From Bacteroidales bacterium (GTDB taxonomy: Bacteria > Bacteroidota > Bacteroidia > Bacteroidales > F082), in the NCBI GenBank assembly GCA_024400455.1, contig JAKSMU010000002.1, positions 186,001 to 250,000 of the forward strand: a DNA stretch of 64,000 bases, written 5' to 3'. Both the position numbers and the translations under genes were made by a program. Below are positions 42,341-50,375 of this stretch, one piece after another (positions within the stretch are counted from its first letter, which is position 1; each line of letters opens with the position of its first letter). The notes below the pieces were generated by a model. It was not told the DNA's origin, ran no database searches, and worked only from the letters and a program-made list of their open reading frames with translations.

Positions 42341-42421
42341 ATGATTTAAGATTTAATGATTTAAAATTCAAAGATTTAAAGATTCAAATTTGCGATTTAA
42401 AGATTCATATTCAATGATTTA
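42341..42421 (-). repeat. Repeat-built 5' leader of glnA
   Basis: Read on the minus strand the leader is a run of near-repeats of AATCTTTAAATC and AAATCATTAAATC, ending five bases before the ATG. The same AATCTTTAAATC unit builds the mutA leader at 57525-57598 on the other strand. Confidence 0.75.
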
Positions 42422-42444
42422 ACCGCTGAAACTGTATCTTTGTG

Positions 42445-42452
42445 CAAAAATA
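42445..42452 (-). promoter_or_regulatory. -7 promoter box (TATTTTTG) for glnA
   Basis: Minus-strand TAnnTTTG element placing the transcription start near 42438, so the whole repeat block is transcribed as a ~100-base leader. Confidence 0.65.
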
Positions 42453-42531
42453 GGAATTATTCCGTCATAAAAACGAAAAGGTCGAAATAAAAGCGGATTA
42501 TACAGGGTTTTCTTCAGTGTAAGTCTTAGAT

Positions 42532-43890
42532 TCAAAAATCCACCATTACGTTTTCCTTATCATTTTCACCTATGAACATCACATAATAGATTGGCATATA
42601 AGTGATTTTCCCTTTTCGACGGACGACCCTTTCATTCGACAACACCAATGCCGATGCGACATGATGGTCAGGAATGGATAGCAAGTTGTTCAAAGCCTGA
42701 TGAACCGTATAATCTTTGCCCGATTTGACTTCTATCGGCAAAATGCCGGAATGTGCATGGTCGTCAATGAGGTAATCCACTTCACCTAATTTGCGGTTGT
42801 CGTAGTAATACAATTGATGTCCATGGGCTTTCAACTCCTGAGCCACAACACTTTCATACACAGCACCTAAATTGATGCTGAGTTTATCTTGCAAGACTGG
42901 CTGAAGGTCCTCGCGATACAATTCAGAGGTCAAAAGACCAACATCATTAAGGTATAATTTCAATAAGTTTTTCTGTTCCGATTCCTTCAAAGGATAGGTT
43001 GGATTTGAAACGGCACGGACATCCAAAACGATTCCCGAATTGATAAGGTATTCAAAGTCATCATAATAATTGCTGAACCTATCACCTTTTCTGCCTTGGA
43101 TTTCCTGAATCACCATTCGTTTTTTCTTGTTTTCCATCTGCGAAGGCACCATATCGTAAATCCGTTTGACATACAGTTTTTTTTCGACACTTTCCTCATA
43201 TTTCACGGCATCAGCTCCATAAAGCGCGTGTATTGAATCCTGAATGGCACGGACTTTCACAATATTTCGGGAGGCAAGATATTCATTGACGGCATCAGGC
43301 ATTCCGCCAACCAGCAAATAGCGGCGGAACAGCTGCATGAGGTACTGATGAGTGGTTTCGTCAAGGCTTTCGTTGCGCAAATAGCACTCTTTCAAATGCA
43401 ATAAAGCCTGACTTCCGAAACCGTTTGCCAAAAGAAATTCCTCAAAATCCAATTGATACATTTGCTTAATGATAATGCTTCCAATCGGTATGGAAGTCGT
43501 TTGGCGCAAACCGATTCCCAAAAGACTGCCACTGACAATATAAGTGAAGCGTTTCTCTTGGCGAAGAAATTTCAGCATAGTCAGAAATTGGGGGTATTGC
43601 TGGATTTCATCAATAAAAACCAAAGTGTCGTGCGCATCGCCCATTTTTTCACCTGCTATCATGCTAAGGGTAAAATAAAAACTTTCGGTGGTACGCACAT
43701 CACGAAACAGCTGGCTGCCCTCATAATCCTCGACAAGATTGATTTCAATGAAATTCCTGAAAAGCCTTTCCCCAACCTTGCGAATGATGAAAGACTTGCC
43801 GACTTGCCTTGCTCCTTCAATCACCAGAATCTTATCGGAACCAGAAGTCAGATGTTTTTCTATATATTTTTCTATCTTCCTAAAAAGCAT
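42532..43890 (-). CDS. AAA-family ATPase with DUF4143 domain
   Basis: The protein has 452 residues from ATG 43890; an upstream in-frame start is possible but would be less typical. Residues ~1-180 are an AAA_14-type domain: Walker A GARQVGKS (26-33), Walker B LVFIDEIQQYP, and sensor YIVSGSLLGIG. The C-terminal half is DUF4143 (LNDVGLLTSEL, GAVYESVVAQELKAHGHQLYYY, GEVDYLIDD and PIEVKSGKDY, a PD-(D/E)xK-like arrangement). These proteins are common, often multi-copy and mobile in Bacteroidota and archaea, with unknown function; a nuclease or DNA-linked role is suspected. Three exactly spaced repeats overlap its promoter. Confidence 0.85.
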   Translation of the reverse strand: MLFRKIEKYIEKHLTSGSDKILVIEGARQVGKSFIIRKVGERLFRNFIEINLVEDYEGSQLFRDVRTTESFYFTLSMIAGEKMGDAHDTLVFIDEIQQYPQFLTMLKFLRQEKRFTYIVSGSLLGIGLRQTTSIPIGSIIIKQMYQLDFEEFLLANGFGSQALLHLKECYLRNESLDETTHQYLMQLFRRYLLVGGMPDAVNEYLASRNIVKVRAIQDSIHALYGADAVKYEESVEKKLYVKRIYDMVPSQMENKKKRMVIQEIQGRKGDRFSNYYDDFEYLINSGIVLDVRAVSNPTYPLKESEQKNLLKLYLNDVGLLTSELYREDLQPVLQDKLSINLGAVYESVVAQELKAHGHQLYYYDNRKLGEVDYLIDDHAHSGILPIEVKSGKDYTVHQALNNLLSIPDHHVASALVLSNERVVRRKGKITYMPIYYVMFIGENDKENVMVDF

Positions 43891-43910
43891 CGTGTTATGA
43901 TATGTTTTTG

Positions 43911-43987
43911 CACTTTTCAATATTTTTTCACCCTGCAAAAATACACTTTTCAATGAAATTTACATGCTAAAAACAACACTTTTCAAT
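43911..43987 (-). promoter_or_regulatory. Three-copy 33-bp-phased operator over the AAA ATPase promoter
   Basis: CACTTTTCAAT occurs at 43911-43921, 43944-43954 and 43977-43987, exactly 33 bases apart; on the coding strand it reads ATTGAAAAGTG. The -7 box lies between the first two, so one copy is in the leader and two are upstream. Sequence between copies is not conserved, which argues for three bound sites on one DNA face. Confidence 0.75.
43936..43943 (-). promoter_or_regulatory. -7 promoter box (TATTTTTG) for the AAA ATPase
   Basis: Minus-strand TAnnTTTG element ending 45 bases before ATG 43890 and directly abutting the repeat copy at 43944. Confidence 0.65.
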
Positions 43988-44035
43988 AAAATTACCTGAT
44001 TTGCAATAGACAGCGCTATCTATCAACCTTTTTAT

Positions 44036-44043
44036 TACTTTTG
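44036..44043 (+). promoter_or_regulatory. -7 promoter box (TACTTTTG)
   Basis: TAnnTTTG element with a ~40-base leader to ATG 44090. Confidence 0.65.
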
Positions 44044-44089
44044 CAAGACTTACAAACTGAAAAGAAGTAATTTACAATACCAAAGCAAT

Positions 44090-44326
44090 ATGGCACTAAG
44101 AGATTGGATGGTTGCCTTCAACAACGCCAAAGAGATGGAGGCAAACGGTGAGCAAGGTGCTGCCTTGATAGCCGAATACGAAAGAGTGGTAGATAAATTG
44201 GGTGAAGGCCCCTTCACAGAGGCACAAGATAACATACGCAAGGAGGTATTCCGCAACCTTTACGAATTGTATGCCATTAACGGTGACGTAGAGAAAGCAG
44301 AGGGATACAGAAAAAAGTCGGAATAA
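44090..44326 (+). CDS. Small conserved-looking helical protein
   Basis: The 78-residue protein is predicted to be two or three helices (MALRDWMVAFNNAKEMEANG, GAALIAEYERVVDKLGEGP, RKEVFRNLYELYAINGDVEK) with a TPR-like rhythm: helix pairs, Tyr/Ala at turns, and an NGD...AEGY closing motif. There is no signal peptide. I cannot assign a family or function. A good promoter and purposeful amino-acid composition make it a real gene. Its 3' end meets glmS tail to tail at a two-base distance with no terminator between. Confidence 0.6.
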   Translation: MALRDWMVAFNNAKEMEANGEQGAALIAEYERVVDKLGEGPFTEAQDNIRKEVFRNLYELYAINGDVEKAEGYRKKSE

Positions 44327-44327
44327 A

Positions 44328-46172
44328 TTATTCTACTGTTACCGATTTGGCTAGATTTCGAGGTTGGTCAACATTACAACCACGCATCACGGCGATATGG
44401 TAGGCCAAGATTTGAAGCGGCATTACGGCCAATAACGGCGAATACAAGCATTTTGTCTCCGGTATCTCGATGACATAATCGGCCATCTTGCGGGCTAGCA
44501 CATCCTTCTCGCTCACCACGGCGATGATTTTGCCGTTACGGGCTTTTACCTCCTGGATGTTACTGAGCACCTTTTCGTAAGTGCTGTGGTTAGTAGCGAT
44601 AAAGACTACGGGCATATTTTTATCAACCAACGCAATAGGACCATGTTTCATCTCTGCAGCGGGATAACCTTCAGCGTGAATGTAGGAGATTTCCTTTAGC
44701 TTCAAGGCACCTTCCAAAGCAATAGGGTAGTTTTGCAGACGCCCAAGATAGAGCATATTACGCACGTCCTTGTATCTTGCAGCGATATCTTTCACATGAC
44801 CGCTGTGATCGAGAGTCCATTGTATTTTTTCAGGAATACGATCAAGCTCCTGGATAAAATCTAGACGTTCTTCGTCTTTCATTGAGCCTTTCAATTCTGC
44901 GAGACGGAGAGCCAACAAGGCCATCACCGTAACCTGTGAGGTAAAGGCCTTGGTGGAAGCCACACCTATTTCAGGACCGGCATGGGTGTAAATGCCAGCA
45001 TCGGTAGCGCGCGAGATGGACGAACCGATGACGTTGCAGATACCTAACACCACAGCGCCTTTTTCCTTGGCCAGCTGTATAGCAGCCAAAGTGTCAGCGG
45101 TTTCGCCCGACTGCGACACAGCAATCACCACATCGTGTGGAGTGATGACAGGGTCGCGATAACGGAATTCAGAGGCATATTCCACCTTGACGCGAATTTG
45201 GGCCAGTTTCTCAATGAGATAGCTGCCCACTAAACTAGCGTGCCATGAGGTGCCGCATGCCACAAAGACGATATTGTCTGCATATAGGAGGTGTCTTTCA
45301 TAGTTTTGGATGCCGCCAAGTCGTATGGAGTTGATTTCAGGATGCAAGCGGCCACGCATGGTGTCACGCACAACAGTAGGTTGCTCAAAAATCTCCTTCA
45401 TCATGAAGTGCTCGAAACCAGCCTTTTCAATGCTGTCAAGGTTCATCTTCAACTCTTGCACATAAGGCACGGCTTCCACGTCTTGGATGGTCTTGATGTG
45501 CATTTCTTCGCCCAATTTGATGTGAACCACCTGTTCGTCCTCAAGGTAAACCACTTTCTGTGTGCGGCCAACGATTGGGGTGGCGTCGGAGGCTATGTAA
45601 TATTCACCTTCGCCAATGCCGATGACCATAGGGCTGCCTTTGCGAGCAGCAATCAACTCGTTGGGATGACCTTTTTCCACAATGGCAATAGCATAAGCAC
45701 CAACCACATGGTTCAATGCGATGCGAACGGCCTCAAATAGATTGACATGTTCGCTGCTTTGCACGTCTTCGATAAGGTTGGTTAGCACCTCGGTGTCGGT
45801 TGACGAATTGAAGGTGAATCCACGATTCTGCAACTCCTTGCGCAGACTGAGGTAATTTTCGATGATACCATTATGAATCAAGGCTATGTGGCCTGATTGT
45901 GACAAATGCGGGTGTGCGTTCACTTGATTCGGCTCGCCATGAGTTGCCCAACGGGTGTGAGCTATGCCTATATGGCCTCCCACATCTTTGGTGGAGGCAA
46001 AATCTTCCAAATCAGACACTTTTCCTTTTTCCTTATATACATTCAACTCATCTTTATCGTTTAATAAAGCCACTCCTGCGCTGTCGTAACCACGATATTC
46101 AAGGCGTTTTAGTCCTTCTATAAGGATAGGGTATGCCTCTTGATGACCCACATAAGCAACTATTCCGCACAT
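44328..46172 (-). CDS. glmS: Glutamine-fructose-6-phosphate transaminase (isomerizing)
   Basis: The 614-residue enzyme makes glucosamine-6-phosphate, the first step toward UDP-GlcNAc for peptidoglycan and lipid A. The N-terminal glutaminase starts MCGIVAYVGH with catalytic Cys2 exposed after Met removal, followed by RLEYRGYDSAGVAL, THGEPNQVNAHPH and SSTDTEVL. Two SIS domains follow (CGTSWHASLVGSYLIE, AVSQSGETADTLAA, YLGRLQNYPIALEGALKLKE, HAEGYPAAEMKHGPIAL), and the C-terminal loop ends PRNLAKSVTVE. Length is normal. It lies 25 bases after meaB on the same strand. No glmS ribozyme-like leader fits in that gap. Confidence 0.97.
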   Translation of the reverse strand: MCGIVAYVGHQEAYPILIEGLKRLEYRGYDSAGVALLNDKDELNVYKEKGKVSDLEDFASTKDVGGHIGIAHTRWATHGEPNQVNAHPHLSQSGHIALIHNGIIENYLSLRKELQNRGFTFNSSTDTEVLTNLIEDVQSSEHVNLFEAVRIALNHVVGAYAIAIVEKGHPNELIAARKGSPMVIGIGEGEYYIASDATPIVGRTQKVVYLEDEQVVHIKLGEEMHIKTIQDVEAVPYVQELKMNLDSIEKAGFEHFMMKEIFEQPTVVRDTMRGRLHPEINSIRLGGIQNYERHLLYADNIVFVACGTSWHASLVGSYLIEKLAQIRVKVEYASEFRYRDPVITPHDVVIAVSQSGETADTLAAIQLAKEKGAVVLGICNVIGSSISRATDAGIYTHAGPEIGVASTKAFTSQVTVMALLALRLAELKGSMKDEERLDFIQELDRIPEKIQWTLDHSGHVKDIAARYKDVRNMLYLGRLQNYPIALEGALKLKEISYIHAEGYPAAEMKHGPIALVDKNMPVVFIATNHSTYEKVLSNIQEVKARNGKIIAVVSEKDVLARKMADYVIEIPETKCLYSPLLAVMPLQILAYHIAVMRGCNVDQPRNLAKSVTVE

Positions 46173-46197
46173 AATTTATTTATTATATAATTAGAAA

Positions 46198-47310
46198 TCA
46201 ATGTTTCATATCGAAATAAGCATCTAGCAACTTTTGAGCCCCAATATAGGCGCTCACCTTTTGCTCGCGAACATCAGTTTCGATGAGTGGCAAAAGCTCG
46301 GCAATTAACTTATTTTGATAGAAATCGTTCTTCAGGGACGTCTCCATCGTGTCAATCATCATCTGCACATCCTGCTGCGAGCGTTTGCGGTTCAGATAAC
46401 CGTTTTCGCGAATGGCTTTCACATGTTCCGAAACCATTTTCCAGACTTCATCAATGTTGAAACTTGTCAAGGCAGAGCAAGTCAGCACCTTGGTTTCTTG
46501 ACCCGATTCGGCAAGTGGAAACAGATGCAAGGCATTCTTACATTCCGCTGCCGCGCGGTTGGCACGCATCACGTTGTCGCCATCGGCCTTGTTGACGGCA
46601 ATGCCATCGGCCATTTCCATGATGCCGCGCTTGATGCCTTGCAATTCGTCGCCAGCGCCGCTGATGAGAATCAAGAGGAAGAAATCAACCATGGAATGAA
46701 CCGCCGTTTCTGACTGGCCTACGCCGACAGTTTCAACAAAAATTGTGTCGTATCCTGCTGCTTCACAAAGTATTATCGATTCTCTTGTCTTGCGTGCCAC
46801 GCCGCCCAAAGTGCCGGCCGAAGCTGAAGGACGGATGTAGGCATTAGGTTCAACCGAAAGTTCCTCCATGCGCGTTTTGTCGCCCAAAATGCTACCTTTT
46901 GAACGCTGACTGCTCGGGTCGATGGCCAGAACCGCCAACTTGTGACCTTTGCGGCAAAGGTACATGCCCAAAGCTTCAATGAAAGTGCTTTTTCCAGCGC
47001 CCGGAACGCCCGTTATGCCCAAACGCAAGGCGTTACCTGAATAGGGCAGACAAGCCGCAATGATTTGCTGCGCCAGTTCCTGATGCTGAGGCAATGCACT
47101 CTCAACCAGTGTGATAGCCTTGCTCAATACCACGCGGTCGCCTTTCAGAATCCCTTCGACATACCATTCCAAAGGCATGAGCTGCTGACGGGCGGCTTTA
47201 AGCCTTTCCAAGGCCTTCGGATTGACTTGTATCGGTTGGTCGACACCTTCGTTCACTTTCAGGTTCGAGTCCCAATCGTGTTGCTGATTTTCAAAATGTT
47301 CGATTTCCAT
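46198..47310 (-). CDS. meaB: MeaB, methylmalonyl-CoA mutase-associated GTPase
   Basis: The 370-residue G3E GTPase protects methylmalonyl-CoA mutase and gates B12 cofactor loading. Motifs: P-loop GVPGAGKST, VLAIDPSSQRSKGSILGDKTRM (the B12-chaperone signature), SASAGTLGG, FVETVGVGQSE and the base-recognition VNKADGDN. A helical C-terminal dimerisation arm follows. Its client, MutA/MutB, is encoded at 57.6-61.7 kb on the other strand rather than next to it, while here it shares a transcript with glmS. Confidence 0.95.
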   Translation of the reverse strand: MEIEHFENQQHDWDSNLKVNEGVDQPIQVNPKALERLKAARQQLMPLEWYVEGILKGDRVVLSKAITLVESALPQHQELAQQIIAACLPYSGNALRLGITGVPGAGKSTFIEALGMYLCRKGHKLAVLAIDPSSQRSKGSILGDKTRMEELSVEPNAYIRPSASAGTLGGVARKTRESIILCEAAGYDTIFVETVGVGQSETAVHSMVDFFLLILISGAGDELQGIKRGIMEMADGIAVNKADGDNVMRANRAAAECKNALHLFPLAESGQETKVLTCSALTSFNIDEVWKMVSEHVKAIRENGYLNRKRSQQDVQMMIDTMETSLKNDFYQNKLIAELLPLIETDVREQKVSAYIGAQKLLDAYFDMKH

Positions 47311-47332
47311 GACTGACTTCTCGTTTCACGTG

Positions 47333-47340
47333 CAAAATTA
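47333..47340 (-). promoter_or_regulatory. -7 promoter box (TAATTTTG) for meaB-glmS
   Basis: Minus-strand TAnnTTTG element 23 bases before ATG 47310. Confidence 0.65.
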
Positions 47341-47419
47341 GAAAATAAAACGACACGCTACAAACATGGCTTTTTGTGCCGCAAAAAACTTTTTTTGGCG
47401 ATAATTCGGATTTTTTCCG

Positions 47420-47427
47420 TAACTTTG
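47420..47427 (+). promoter_or_regulatory. -7 promoter box (TAACTTTG)
   Basis: TAnnTTTG element with a ~24-base leader to ATG 47458; it excludes the in-frame start at 47374. Confidence 0.65.
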
Positions 47428-47457
47428 CTTTTTGAAATCAAAGTGCACTATAAAAAC

Positions 47458-48282
47458 ATGGTAAATAAGACAAGAGTACTTTTCGTACACCAAGAGATCA
47501 CCCCGTATTTGCCTGAAACTCCGATGAGCCTCATCGGTCGTTATCTGCCCCAGGCAATTCAAGAAAGCGGTAAGGAAATCCGTATTTTCATGCCTCGTTA
47601 TGGTGTCATCAACGAGCGCCGCAACCAGCTCCACGAAGTCATACGCCTGTCGGGTATGAACCTCATCATCAACGATACCGACCACCCGCTGATTATCAAA
47701 GTGGCTTCCATCCAAAAGGCTAGGATGCAAATTTATTTCATTGATAATGAGGATTTCTTCTCTAAGAAAAAATACCTAATCAATGACCTTGACGGAGTTT
47801 TTTGCGAGCAGAACGATGACCGCTGCATCTTCTTCTCGCGTGGTGTCATCGAAACGGTGAAAAAGCTCAACTGGTCGCCCGACATCATCCATTGCAATGG
47901 CTGGTTATCGGCCCTTATGCCTATTTATATCAAGCGTGCCCTTTCCATTAGGGATAACCCGTTGTTCAACGAATCGAAAATTGTGTATTCCATTTACGAT
48001 GATGATTTTTCAGAGACCTTGAAGGCTGGTTTCGATAAGAAAATGAAGCTCTCCGGAATGAATGCCAAGGATCTCAAGTATTTCAAGGAAGCCAATTATG
48101 TAAATTTGACAAAGGCTGCCATTGATCATTCCGACGGCATCATCATCAGTAGTGAGAAGATCAACCCTGAAATAGAGGAATATCTTAAAACTTGCGGCAA
48201 GCCGGTTCTGCCTTATCAAGATCAAGACCATTACCTGCAAGCTTATAATGATTTCTATGACTCAATCTTGGAAAAACAATAA
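47458..48282 (+). CDS. Glycogen/starch synthase GT5-domain-only protein
   Basis: The protein has 274 residues from ATG 47458. It corresponds to the GT5 catalytic N-domain of glycogen synthase (VLFVHQEITPYLPETPMS, RYLPQAIQESGKEIRIFMPRYG, DIIHCNGWLSALMP) but lacks the C-terminal GT1 domain that completes the active site in GlgA (~480 residues). Next to it is DUF4270, a pairing common in Bacteroidota. It may therefore be non-catalytic or act with a partner; the KxGGL donor-site motif of GlgA is replaced by ITPYLPETP. I infer a role distinct from bulk glycogen synthesis. Confidence 0.75.
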   Translation: MVNKTRVLFVHQEITPYLPETPMSLIGRYLPQAIQESGKEIRIFMPRYGVINERRNQLHEVIRLSGMNLIINDTDHPLIIKVASIQKARMQIYFIDNEDFFSKKKYLINDLDGVFCEQNDDRCIFFSRGVIETVKKLNWSPDIIHCNGWLSALMPIYIKRALSIRDNPLFNESKIVYSIYDDDFSETLKAGFDKKMKLSGMNAKDLKYFKEANYVNLTKAAIDHSDGIIISSEKINPEIEEYLKTCGKPVLPYQDQDHYLQAYNDFYDSILEKQ

Positions 48283-48340
48283 ATCCAAACTTAATGAGTT
48301 TATTGGAATTGAGAAGACTCAAATTCAATTTGAAACGATA

Positions 48341-49687
48341 ATGAAAACACATCATTCAACTGTCCGCCTGCTTTTATTGGTCTTTTCATTGGCCTTGGTT
48401 GGCTTTTCGTGCAAGAAATCGCCTAACACCATTGGCAATAACCTGATTGACGGCGGAAACTATATCGGCATCTACTATACCGATACTTTGCCTATCTTGT
48501 GCCATTCTGTTATGGATTCCATAGGAACTAAAAATGTTAGTACAGTTCTGCTTGGCAGTATGAAGGATCCGGTTTTTGGAACAACTACCGCAGGTTTCTA
48601 CACCCAGTTCCATTTGTCTTCCATCAATCATAAATATGGTAGTAATCCGATTCTTGATTCGTTAGTGCTGCAATTGTATGTTGGTGGCTTTTACGGCGAC
48701 ACGACGACACTGCAAACCCTTCATGTTTATGAAATGACAGATACGATTTCGACGCATGAACAGTATTATTGCTATTCTGATGTCCCTGTTGGTGCCGTTG
48801 ACCATGCTAATGGCTATCAGTGTCATTTCCGCCCTCATACATCCGGATACATTATCACAAACGACACGATCGAACGCCCGATCATCCGTATCCCTCTGAG
48901 TCAGGAATTAGGCAATTTCATCATGAATATTGACAGTTCTGCCTATAAGGAACCAGATTTGTTCAAACAGGAATTTCCTGGCCTTTATGTGACAGCTGAA
49001 ACGGTCAGCCAAGATGGTGGTATTGGTTACATCAACCTTACCAATAATACATTTTCGCAATTGCAACTCTACTACCATGAGGCTGAGACTCCAAACAAAA
49101 CCTTGCGTTACGATTTTTATGTAACTCAGACTGATGTTTACTTTAACCGTTACATTCATGATTACACTCAAGGTGATCCCGATTTTGTTGATCAAGTCGT
49201 CAATGGCAACGAATCGTTAGGTCAAGAGACCTTGTATGTGCAGGCCATGGGTGGTGTCAAGACCATTCTTCAAATTCCTGACATAGACCATTGGCGTGAC
49301 ACTTTGCAGGAAGGCCATATTGTCATCAATGAAGCTAAACTCGTCATACCTGCTCATGCCATGATTGGGGATTCTAGTTTGTTTAAGACACCGACAAATT
49401 ATGTGCTTGTCGGTTTAAATCAAGATGGAACGACTTACCTGCTGCCTGATTATCTTGAAGGGACCAGTTATTGGGGCGGCACTTATTCCGAATCGGCAAA
49501 AAGCGTCACTTTCCGCATTTCCGAATATTTTGCCGACATGGTTAGAGGTGTCAAGCCAAACCTTGGATTGTCGTTTGGCATCAATGGCGCGGCTTACAAT
49601 GCCATGCGCTGGATTATCGCCGGACCTCAAGCCGAGCAATCCGACAAACTTCATTTGGAAGTCACCTATTCTATCGTAGGAGATTGA
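48341..49687 (+). CDS. DUF4270 lipoprotein
   Basis: The protein has 448 residues from ATG 48341, chosen because it opens a lipoprotein signal (LALVGFSCKKSPNTIG). The mature part fits DUF4270: SCKKSPNTIGNNLIDGG, TVLLGSMKDPVFGTTTAGFYTQFHL, LDSLVLQL, VQAMGGVKTILQIPDI and a final NLGLSFGINGAAYNAMRWI. The family is Bacteroidota-specific, surface or periplasmic, of unknown function. It starts 58 bases after the glycogen-synthase-like gene with no promoter box between, consistent with one operon. Confidence 0.8.
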   Translation: MKTHHSTVRLLLLVFSLALVGFSCKKSPNTIGNNLIDGGNYIGIYYTDTLPILCHSVMDSIGTKNVSTVLLGSMKDPVFGTTTAGFYTQFHLSSINHKYGSNPILDSLVLQLYVGGFYGDTTTLQTLHVYEMTDTISTHEQYYCYSDVPVGAVDHANGYQCHFRPHTSGYIITNDTIERPIIRIPLSQELGNFIMNIDSSAYKEPDLFKQEFPGLYVTAETVSQDGGIGYINLTNNTFSQLQLYYHEAETPNKTLRYDFYVTQTDVYFNRYIHDYTQGDPDFVDQVVNGNESLGQETLYVQAMGGVKTILQIPDIDHWRDTLQEGHIVINEAKLVIPAHAMIGDSSLFKTPTNYVLVGLNQDGTTYLLPDYLEGTSYWGGTYSESAKSVTFRISEYFADMVRGVKPNLGLSFGINGAAYNAMRWIIAGPQAEQSDKLHLEVTYSIVGD

Positions 49688-49696
49688 TATTAATAG

Positions 49697-49704
49697 TATT
49701 TTTG
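49697..49704 (+). promoter_or_regulatory. -7 promoter box (TATTTTTG)
   Basis: TAnnTTTG element with a ~19-base leader to ATG 49730. Confidence 0.65.
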
Positions 49705-49729
49705 CAACCCGTTTTATAAATTCCATACA

Positions 49730-50362
49730 ATGAAAAAGATTATTTTAGCGGCATTGGTCCTCATCGGAATGACCTGCCAGGCACAAAAAGCAACGGAAAA
49801 AGAAACCATCGTTGTCATCAAGACGAACTATGGCACCATAAAGGCAAAACTTTATAACGACACGCCCCTGCATCGCGACAACTTCATCAAGTTGGTCAAC
49901 GAAGGTTGGTACAACAACTCGCCATTCCACCGCATCATCAAGAATTTCATGATTCAGGGCGGGCAGAATGCCGATGGCCGTTTGGATCCTGGTTATAAAG
50001 TTCCTGCCGAAATTAAGAGCAATCATTTCCATAAGAAAGGCGCTTTGTGTGCAGCTCGCCAGCCCGACCAAGTCAACCCGAAAAAGGCTTCCAGCGGTTC
50101 GCAGTTTTACATTGTACAAGGTCAGAAATATGATGACCAGACCCTTGATATGTATGAAGATCGTCTTGGCAAAGTGTTCGGTGCTAAGGAGCGTCAAGCT
50201 TATAAGACTGTCGGTGGCACTCCGCATCTCGATGGCGATTATACCGTTTTTGGCGAAGTGATTGAAGGCATGGATGTCGTTGAAAAGATTGCAGCCGTAA
50301 AGACTGGTAGAATGGATGCTCCAATCGAAGCCGTAACCATGACCATTGAAATTGAAAAGTAA
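49730..50362 (+). CDS. Periplasmic cyclophilin-type peptidyl-prolyl isomerase
   Basis: The 210-residue protein has a signal peptide (MTCQA, Gln19 at +1). The cyclophilin domain shows VVIKTNYGTIKAKLYND, FHRIIKNFMIQGG (active-site Arg and Phe), SSGSQFYIVQGQ (Gln) and YTVFGEVIEGMDVVEKI. It catalyses cis-trans isomerisation at prolines and probably helps fold exported proteins. The segment between FYIVQG and the final domain is longer than in minimal bacterial cyclophilins (TLDMYEDRLGKVFGAKERQAY), as in other Bacteroidota forms. pheS begins 13 bases after its stop, so the pair may be co-transcribed. Confidence 0.92.
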   Translation: MKKIILAALVLIGMTCQAQKATEKETIVVIKTNYGTIKAKLYNDTPLHRDNFIKLVNEGWYNNSPFHRIIKNFMIQGGQNADGRLDPGYKVPAEIKSNHFHKKGALCAARQPDQVNPKKASSGSQFYIVQGQKYDDQTLDMYEDRLGKVFGAKERQAYKTVGGTPHLDGDYTVFGEVIEGMDVVEKIAAVKTGRMDAPIEAVTMTIEIEK

Positions 50363-50375
50363 ATCACCACATATT

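Noticed and set aside
43911..43987. CRISPR-like array of 11-base repeats with 22-base spacers
   Set aside because: Repeats are too short, only three copies, and they straddle a promoter; operator sites explain them better.
44328..46197. glmS ribozyme or riboswitch
   Set aside because: Only 25 bases separate meaB and glmS, and no conserved ribozyme core is visible.
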